The notes beneath the pieces were generated by a model. The model searched no databases. It was not told where the DNA came from and saw only the letters and a program-made list of their open reading frames with translations. From positions 1 through 39,995 of the IMG/VR virus record IMGVR_UViG_3300010354_000206: a DNA stretch of 39,995 nt. The stretch is one strand, 5' to 3'. This document shows, in pieces, positions 35,741 to 39,995 of this stretch; the stretch's first letter is position 1; every line of letters begins with the position of its first letter. The position numbers and the translations under genes were made by a program. Source of the stretch: a virus.

Positions 35741-37251
35741 TTGTAATCTTCCTCAGTGATGATAGGGCTTTTTCCTTTAGTTGGCATAGGCATTCTTTGC
35801 TCTTCCGTGGAATTTGCTTGTAATATATCCCGTGGAAGTGTGTCCATAAGATTTTTATATCCATAAACACTCAAAGCTAAACTCATAACCAAATCATCAT
35901 TCTTATTTTTTTCTGCTACAGCTTTTCCCGATTCATTTACGATGAAAGTTAATAATTCGTCACAAGTTCTTGTTGAATTAATCTTAATCATGTCAGTTCG
36001 AATAGCCTCTTCTAGAAGTGCAAGCAGTTGTTCTCTATTTTGAGATGTTAATTGAAATCCAAACTTACCTCGTTCATCAGACCATAGGTTTTCGTATTCC
36101 AAAACATTAAAAAGCCAGTCTATTAAGTTATTTCCAATCGTATTTCGTTCGGGCAAAACATAAGCCATATTATATATACTTGCTTCAGTAGCTATAATTG
36201 ATGCAAACTCGTTTATTGGCGTATTATTCGAATAAAATTCTGCAACTTGCTGCCCATTATAACAATTAATTATATGAAAGGCAGAATAATCTCGATTTCC
36301 CCCCAAAGAAGTGTCGCAACCTAGAATATAAGTATAATAAGGTTGAGGTTCTTGGAAAACTCTCATTTTATTTTCATATTTCTGAATATAATTAGTTGCC
36401 GTCTGAGAATTAATTCTAGTTAAAATTTCTCCAGCAATAAAAGTCTCGCCCGTTCCAAGGAAAGCCCCTTCATATTCCTGCATCCATTGACGCATAGGCA
36501 TATTAGCTCGGGTAGTCTTTTCCCATTTATCAACATCCAACCCCTTCTCTTCCATTTCTTTATAAAGCCAATCAAATCCATCATGGCGTTTATATTCGGG
36601 GTGGTCTTGCCAACGAATATCTATTGGATTGAAAGAATTTTCTTTGTTTATAGCCTTGCTGTAAACATCGTGATACCAATTACCCACACCATTAACAGTT
36701 GAAAGAACGAACGCTCTACCACCTGTAGAAATAATCGGGTATACAGCAGCCCAAATGGTATCAATGTTCTCAATGAACGCAGCCTCGTCGATTATAAGCA
36801 AAGAACCAGCTAGTGAACGACCTGATTGCTTGCCTGATGGCCTAGATTTTATCGTAGAGTTAGTAGCTAACTTAAAAGTGTGTTTGTTATCCTCAATAAT
36901 TCCAGGCTTAAGAAATGCTGGAAGCTCATCGTACATAACTTTTATTCTATCTAAAACCTCAGTTGATTCAGCATCCCCTCTAGACAAGATTACAACTGAT
37001 TTATGTTTGTTAAATATAATAAACCAGAGAGAATAAGCAGCAGCAATCGTTGTACATCCTGCCTGACGAAACTTACGGAGAATATTAAATCTGTGAGCTT
37101 CTAGATCTTTTAAGATTTTTTCTTGGAATGGATAAAGTTTAAATGGAACTAAGCCACGAACAGGGTGAACAACCTTAACATATTTAGAAATAAAATATAC
37201 TGGGTTTTCTTTACATAATTTAAACTCGGCAGCTAATTCCGCTTTTTCCAT
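35725..37251 (-). CDS. Terminase large subunit (packaging ATPase and nuclease), gp17-like
   Basis: A 508-residue large terminase. The ATPase domain has a Q-motif-like FKLYPFQEKIL (37-47), a deviant P-loop FRQAGCTT (61-68), Walker B LLIIDEAAF with D155 and E156, and coupling motif LSTVNG (183-188). The RNase H-like nuclease has ILGCDTSLGG with D313, LPERN with E368, and NKNDDLV with D452/D453. It drives DNA into proheads and cuts concatemers at the portal. It is about 100 residues shorter than T4 gp17. The P-loop lacks the usual GK pair, having Gly-Cys before Thr-Thr. No small-terminase gene is visible nearby. The start has no clear Shine-Dalgarno. Confidence 0.95.
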   Translation of the reverse strand: MEKAELAAEFKLCKENPVYFISKYVKVVHPVRGLVPFKLYPFQEKILKDLEAHRFNILRKFRQAGCTTIAAAYSLWFIIFNKHKSVVILSRGDAESTEVLDRIKVMYDELPAFLKPGIIEDNKHTFKLATNSTIKSRPSGKQSGRSLAGSLLIIDEAAFIENIDTIWAAVYPIISTGGRAFVLSTVNGVGNWYHDVYSKAINKENSFNPIDIRWQDHPEYKRHDGFDWLYKEMEEKGLDVDKWEKTTRANMPMRQWMQEYEGAFLGTGETFIAGEILTRINSQTATNYIQKYENKMRVFQEPQPYYTYILGCDTSLGGNRDYSAFHIINCYNGQQVAEFYSNNTPINEFASIIATEASIYNMAYVLPERNTIGNNLIDWLFNVLEYENLWSDERGKFGFQLTSQNREQLLALLEEAIRTDMIKINSTRTCDELLTFIVNESGKAVAEKNKNDDLVMSLALSVYGYKNLMDTLPRDILQANSTEEQRMPMPTKGKSPIITEEDYKWLMR

Positions 37252-37271
37252 AATAATTTATTTCTATTTAC

Positions 37272-37277
37272 TATTAT
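37272..37277 (+). promoter_or_regulatory. Candidate -10 box for a leaderless transcript of the glycosyltransferase gene
   Basis: TATTAT ends 6 bases before the ATG at 37284, so a start site at normal spacing would be at or next to the A of the ATG. The UvsW gene shows the same arrangement (TATTAT, 7 bases). No Shine-Dalgarno and no clear -35 box are present. Confidence 0.4.
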
Positions 37278-37283
37278 AAGTAC

Positions 37284-37976
37284 ATGAATATATATGCTTT
37301 TATATGTACTAGAAGTAAAGATATAAGTAGTGTAACTACTAAACTACTTACTTATTATACTAATAGTAAGATTATAGTCCACTTATTAGTAAATCAATCA
37401 TCAATTTTTAAAGCCTATGCCGCAGCCTTTGAAAAAGTGAAGCCTAATGATGATGATATTTGTATATTTTGTCACGATGACATCGAAATCTCTTTAAAAA
37501 ACTCTGATTTCGAAAAAATTCTTAAAACTGAGCTAGAAAATCCTAAAGTTTGTTTTATTGGACCAGCAGGAACCACTAATTTAGGCAAAGATGCCGTCTG
37601 GTGGGACTGGAAGAGGCAAGAACAAGGGTATCATAAAGGGTTAGTAGTGCATATTAACCCAGATGGAAAGCCTTACCCTACATATTATGGTCCTTTTGGC
37701 AATGTAGCCGTATTGGACGGACTATTTTTAGCTGCTAAAGCAGGAAATTTAAGAAAAATAAGCTTAGAGAAGCCAGAAATTTTTGAAGGAAAGTGGGATT
37801 TTTATGATATTCACTATACTTCTTCAGCTTTAAAGGCAGGAATGGTCAACAGAGCAGTGCCTATTACCATGGTGCATCACTCAAGTGGGCAACTAGTGGG
37901 TAGGGACTCTTGGCACAAGAACAGGGAAGCGTTTATAAAACATAATACCTTACCTATAATCTTAAAAGAGGATTAA
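37284..37976 (+). CDS. Glycosyltransferase-like protein (GT-A fold, StrF-related family)
   Basis: A 230-residue protein with the pattern of the small glycosyltransferase-2-like family related to StrF that many phages carry: IYAFICTRSKDIS at the N-terminus, DDDICIFCHDDIEI (residues 56-69) as the nucleotide-sugar/metal-binding DxD-type site, FIGPAGTT, VWWDW, YYGPFGNVAVLDGLFLAAKA, then FEGKWDFYDIHYT and a final VHHSSG. It may modify host surface sugars, virion proteins or DNA; nothing here shows the acceptor. It heads a plus-strand group divergent from the terminase gene. A -10-like TATTAT sits 6 bases upstream and no Shine-Dalgarno is present. Confidence 0.82.
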   Translation: MNIYAFICTRSKDISSVTTKLLTYYTNSKIIVHLLVNQSSIFKAYAAAFEKVKPNDDDICIFCHDDIEISLKNSDFEKILKTELENPKVCFIGPAGTTNLGKDAVWWDWKRQEQGYHKGLVVHINPDGKPYPTYYGPFGNVAVLDGLFLAAKAGNLRKISLEKPEIFEGKWDFYDIHYTSSALKAGMVNRAVPITMVHHSSGQLVGRDSWHKNREAFIKHNTLPIILKED

Positions 37977-37982
37977 TTTAAT

Positions 37983-38354
37983 ATGATAGAAAGTATTTTT
38001 TTAAGTTTTGTTATTTCAGCGTTAGTTATTTTTGGTGCTAGTATGCTTCTAGCTCAATCAACAATCTTTGAACCCCTAAGAACTTTCTTAGCTAAGAGAT
38101 TCCATACTAACTTTTTTTGTAAGTGGGGATGGTTTTTAATTACTTGCCAGATGTGTACTTCTTTCTGGCTAGGTATTCTTATTCCTTACTCCATGGGAGC
38201 GATTCCAATTACAGGTTATCTAATAACAAACGGAGTCCTAGCTTCAGCAACCACAGTTATCATTGGAGCTATCCTGTCGAAGCTTGAGTGCAAGGAACAA
38301 CGCCAAGGTAAGTGTGGCGGTTGTAATAAAAAAGCAGAAGAAACAGAAGAATGA
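37983..38354 (+). CDS. Small membrane protein with CxxC motifs, DUF1360-like
   Basis: A 123-residue protein with about three transmembrane segments: residues 4-24, roughly 48-70 and 74-99. The second contains WFLITCQMCTSFWLGILIP, with C55 and C58, close to the C-x-x-C-x-x-F/G-W-x-G motif of small DUF1360-type membrane proteins found in bacteria and phages. The C-terminus is soluble and has further cysteines (C103, C111 and C114 in GKCGGCNK), which could bind metal. Function is unknown. It follows the glycosyltransferase gene by 6 bases with GAGG upstream, and is followed by a strong hairpin. Confidence 0.68.
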   Translation: MIESIFLSFVISALVIFGASMLLAQSTIFEPLRTFLAKRFHTNFFCKWGWFLITCQMCTSFWLGILIPYSMGAIPITGYLITNGVLASATTVIIGAILSKLECKEQRQGKCGGCNKKAEETEE

Positions 38355-38360
38355 GTTTAA

Positions 38361-38383
38361 GCCCTTCCTACACTAGGAAGGGC
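38361..38383 (+). terminator. Hairpin after the membrane-protein gene, probable transcript end
   Basis: GCCCTTCCTA and TAGGAAGGGC form a perfect 10-bp stem with a CAC loop, starting 6 bases after the stop codon. The tail (TATATACATCTT) is only moderately T-rich, so it may terminate weakly or stabilise the 3' end. Confidence 0.6.
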
Positions 38384-38488
38384 TATATACATCTTCCCCT
38401 TCAGCAGTGAGCTATCGGGCGTAACATATAATTTTTACTAGTCCACATAAAAAACCTCAGAAGTATGTAGATTTTTCCGAGAAGGGAC

Positions 38489-38494
38489 TATGAT
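38489..38494 (+). promoter_or_regulatory. Possible promoter -10 box for the 38515 gene
   Basis: TATGAT lies 20 bases before the ATG and just upstream of an AAGGAGATAT ribosome-binding site (38501-38510). The -35 region is weak. The 130 bases from the hairpin to the ATG contain no ORF that I can support; another TATAAT lies at 38427-38432. Confidence 0.3.
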
Positions 38495-38514
38495 AAAATC
38501 AAGGAGATATCCCT

Positions 38515-38703
38515 ATGACAAACAAAAATAAAAATAAAAAAATCTGGATCGAATCTGAACGCGCTGGTATGGCAACTTACTACATGGTGATGTATCGTCA
38601 AAACCGTTACAGTGAGCCTAGAGAGCTTGCCATATACTCAAAGAGCCGAAAGCGTGCTGAGAGATTTATCAAGCAACTGCGTTCGGATCTAATGAGTGCG
38701 TGA
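38515..38703 (+). CDS. Small basic protein, hypothetical
   Basis: A 62-residue, strongly basic protein with no recognised family. It starts with a Lys/Asn-rich stretch, continues with a small beta-type middle (ATYYMVMYRQNRYSEPRELA) and ends in an Arg/Lys-rich helix (KSRKRAERFIKQLRSDLM). It has the best ribosome-binding site in the window (AAGGAGATAT, 4-5 bases before the ATG), which marks it as a real, well-translated gene. Basic early phage proteins of this size often bind nucleic acid or host enzymes, but that is speculation here. A 34-residue ORF follows after 4 bases. Confidence 0.68.
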   Translation: MTNKNKNKKIWIESERAGMATYYMVMYRQNRYSEPRELAIYSKSRKRAERFIKQLRSDLMSA

Positions 38704-38707
38704 TAAA

Positions 38708-38812
38708 ATGCAAGCTGTACTCGCAACAGTTTGGATAGTTAGCACTTGTTGGCTAGGAATTATGTTCTTCTTTTGGTTGACCTACAACAAAAAAGATAAA
38801 AACAAGTTCTAG
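38708..38812 (+). CDS. Very short membrane peptide, 34 residues
   Basis: ATG at 38708 opens a 34-codon frame (MQAVLATVWIVSTCWLGIMF, then FFWLTYNKKDKNKF). One transmembrane segment is followed by a Lys-rich cytoplasmic end, as expected from the positive-inside rule. It starts 4 bases after the stop of the upstream gene with no Shine-Dalgarno, so it would rely on coupling. Its stop codon is exactly where the structured RNA element begins. Tiny single-span peptides in phages often act on host membrane proteins or lysis, but no function can be assigned. Confidence 0.5.
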   Translation: MQAVLATVWIVSTCWLGIMFFFWLTYNKKDKNKF

Positions 38813-38935
38813 CCTCTCTGGCGGGTTCTTCGTGGTATCTAATTTCACAAAATAATCCGTTACCCGCCGAGTCGAAGGAGGTGATCCTGATACCACAGAG
38901 GCCCTAGAGTTAATCTAGGGCCTCATTTATTTCTT
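38812..38935 (+). ncRNA. Structured RNA element: pseudoknot, 16S 3'-end complement and terminator
   Basis: Four helices can be drawn. P1: 38812-38817 with 38897-38902. P2: GGCGGGT (38820-38826) with ACCCGCC (38862-38868). P3: GTGGTATC (38832-38839) with GATACCAC (38889-38896). P2 and P3 interleave, giving an H-type pseudoknot, and P3 stacks on P1. AAGGAGGTGATCC (38875-38887) lies in the linker and is a perfect 13-nt complement of the conserved 16S rRNA 3' end. An intrinsic terminator closes the element. No ORF with an ordinary start follows the ribosome-binding-like sequence. It could be a free small RNA or the 3' end of the upstream mRNA. Confidence 0.6.
38898..38935 (+). terminator. Intrinsic terminator
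   Basis: GAGGCCCTAG (38898-38907) and CTAGGGCCTC (38915-38924) form a perfect 10-bp stem with a 7-base loop, followed by a T-rich run (ATTTATTTCTT). It ends plus-strand transcription before the opposing gene at 38956. The minus-strand side lacks a T-run. Confidence 0.85.
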
Positions 38936-38955
38936 AGTTACCTAAGAGTTAGTTA

Positions 38956-39822
38956 TCAAGTATATGAGTGTCTTGATTTGTCGTAACCAGAGATACCAGT
39001 AAATGCCGTTGAATTAACATTAGTTATTCCAGTGAAGAAACTTCCAGTGGCATCTGTTGTTGGTACGAGATTAGGCTTGAGTAGCTTAGAGGTAGTAATA
39101 GCATCTCCAAGGCTATCCATGAAGTTTGTGAAGTTCACAAAATTCTCTTGAGTTGTTGAGTATGGACCAAACAACTGATAATCGGGACCCCATGAGTAGG
39201 GATTCTTACGAGTATCATAGATTCCGATGTGGCTTAAAGCAAACTTTGGATCAACGCCTTGCTTGAAGTCAACTAAGTTACCTTGAGCACCAGGACCCTC
39301 AAAGCTTAGTAATGTTCCATCAGTTCCGAAGTTTATAAACATTCTGTTAGTACCAATGATGGTGGTTACAGATTCAGCATCAGTTCCCTCAACCCAAGGT
39401 CTTCTGTAAATAAAGGGTTGAGAAGTAATAATAGTTCCCGCAGGACCTAGTATACCTGTTCCTGAAGTTGCTCCATAAGTGCTACCAAACTTGTCAGCAT
39501 CAGGAAGCGTAGTGAACTTCTGAGGTTGCTGATAAGATGAAGTAGCATAAGAAGCTAAGACTTTTGAAACCGATACAGTAGCTTGTACGATATAGTTCAA
39601 ATCAGTTCCTCCAACCACAATTGAAGGTGCATAAGTAGCTGATAGTGAACTTGGACCCTGTAATGGGGTTATGAAGTTTGATGGAGTTCTAGCATATAGA
39701 ACTCTGATTGACTGTGTTAAAACATAGAATGGACCGCTTACTGAACCTGATGTATCTGTAAAGAAAGATCCAGAAGAAGTGCTAAGTCCCGATACAGGGA
39801 CTGGTGTAATTGTAACTGGCAT
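38956..39822 (-). CDS. Virion protein of unknown function, probably abundant
   Basis: A 288-residue, Ser/Thr/Gly-rich protein (MPVTITPVPVSGLSTSSGSF at the N-terminus; TTIIGTNRMFINFGTDGTLL in the middle). No family is recognised. Composition and the late orientation suggest a virion protein. I choose the ATG at 39822 rather than the upstream in-frame ATG at 39876 because AAGGAG precedes it at normal spacing, and the upstream extension runs through a palindromic leader. The leader can form two alternative hairpins, one of which hides the ribosome-binding site. It is separated from the terminase block by the plus-strand 37284-38812 group. Confidence 0.65.
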   Translation of the reverse strand: MPVTITPVPVSGLSTSSGSFFTDTSGSVSGPFYVLTQSIRVLYARTPSNFITPLQGPSSLSATYAPSIVVGGTDLNYIVQATVSVSKVLASYATSSYQQPQKFTTLPDADKFGSTYGATSGTGILGPAGTIITSQPFIYRRPWVEGTDAESVTTIIGTNRMFINFGTDGTLLSFEGPGAQGNLVDFKQGVDPKFALSHIGIYDTRKNPYSWGPDYQLFGPYSTTQENFVNFTNFMDSLGDAITTSKLLKPNLVPTTDATGSFFTGITNVNSTAFTGISGYDKSRHSYT

Positions 39823-39831
39823 ATAAAAATT

Positions 39832-39862
39832 CTCCTTTATAAAGGAGCCTACTACGAGGCTC
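39832..39862 (-). promoter_or_regulatory. 5' leader with two competing hairpins over the ribosome-binding site
   Basis: In the minus-strand mRNA, GAGCCT (39862-39857) pairs with AGGCTC (39850-39845). The 16-nt perfect palindrome CTCCTTTATAAAGGAG (39847-39832) forms a second hairpin whose 3' arm is the AAGGAG ribosome-binding site. The two share three bases, so they exclude each other. Confidence 0.5.
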
Positions 39863-39876
39863 ATTCTTATATACAA

Positions 39877-39995
39877 TTTTTTATTTTTAAAAAATATAAA
39901 TATTTACAAAAAAGGGGACCCGTTAGTTTTTTTGAATACTTATAAGGGGTGTCATACCTCCCCTATGGGACTCCTAAGCTTTTTTGGAATTTTTG
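39877..39995. other. AT-rich edge region without a supported gene
   Basis: About 120 bases upstream of the 38956-39822 gene. It contains long A and T runs and a short GGGG/CCCC inverted repeat near 39945-39965. All three minus frames from the edge close quickly, and I cannot tell which, if any, is the end of a gene beyond the window. A promoter for the leftward gene is expected here, but no clear TATAAATA is present on the minus strand. Confidence 0.4.

Noticed and set aside
38820-38868. tRNA or truncated tRNA suggested by a 7-bp acceptor-like stem
   Set aside because: The span is only 49 bases, with no T-arm, anticodon arm or CCA, and the arms are better explained by the pseudoknot.
38813-38887. 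Fragment of a 16S rRNA gene on the minus strand (GGATCACCTCCTT and TTAGATACC strings)
   Set aside because: These strings are far apart in real 16S rRNA and no flanking rRNA sequence connects them. The plus-strand reading as a 16S complement is the simpler explanation.

Overview
The window looks like part of the genome of a tailed phage with a contractile tail, distantly related to the T4 superfamily. It is AT-rich, densely packed and dominated by one leftward (minus-strand) block of virion genes. The assignment rests on recognisable T4-type proteins: large terminase (gp17-like), portal (gp20-like), baseplate wedge proteins (gp25-like, gp53-like, J/gp6-like), a gp5/gpV-like spike, a gp26-like hub chaperone, a UvsW-like helicase and a gp61-like primase. 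Two minus-strand TATAAATA octamers, identical to the T4 late-promoter box, sit just upstream of virion genes. I see no host-derived metabolic marker that fixes the host, and no integrase, tRNA, CRISPR array or insertion sequence.

Reading the minus strand from the right: a virion protein of unknown role with a structured 5' leader (38956-39822); terminase and portal (33968-37251); an acidic head-associated protein (32273-33952); two tandem small paralogues (31317-32271); a 1,820-residue tail fibre with long internal repeats (25841-31303); a small membrane/coiled-coil protein (25492-25839); a hub chaperone with a -1 frameshift extension (22947-23866); a virion-like protein (22025-22978); then the tail/baseplate block from a small protein and the tape measure (17830-19962) through gp53-like, hub, spike, lectin-domain protein, gp25-like, J-like and a giant I-domain protein to fibre/appendage proteins and a truncated beta-helix protein at the left edge. 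Most junctions from 16957 down to 2667 overlap by 1 or 4 bases, so translation is probably coupled. Major capsid protein, prohead protease, sheath and tube genes are not in the window.

Plus-strand islands interrupt this block: a small unknown (20017-20346), the primase (about 21063-22052), UvsW plus a small partner (23903-25491), and a glycosyltransferase/membrane-protein/small-ORF group (37284-38812). A minus-strand Cas4/RecB-like nuclease (20288-21070) overlaps plus genes at both ends. Opposing genes overlap or abut tail to tail at three places, leaving no room for conventional terminators.

The two most notable signals are: (1) a canonical T TTT TTC slippery heptamer three codons before the stop of the gp26-like gene, with a gp51-like domain open in the -1 frame; and (2) a compact RNA-like element at 38812-38935 that can form an H-type pseudoknot, carries a 13-nt perfect complement of the conserved bacterial 16S rRNA 3' end without an ordinary start codon, and ends in an intrinsic terminator whose 5' arm can alternatively pair with the element's first bases.
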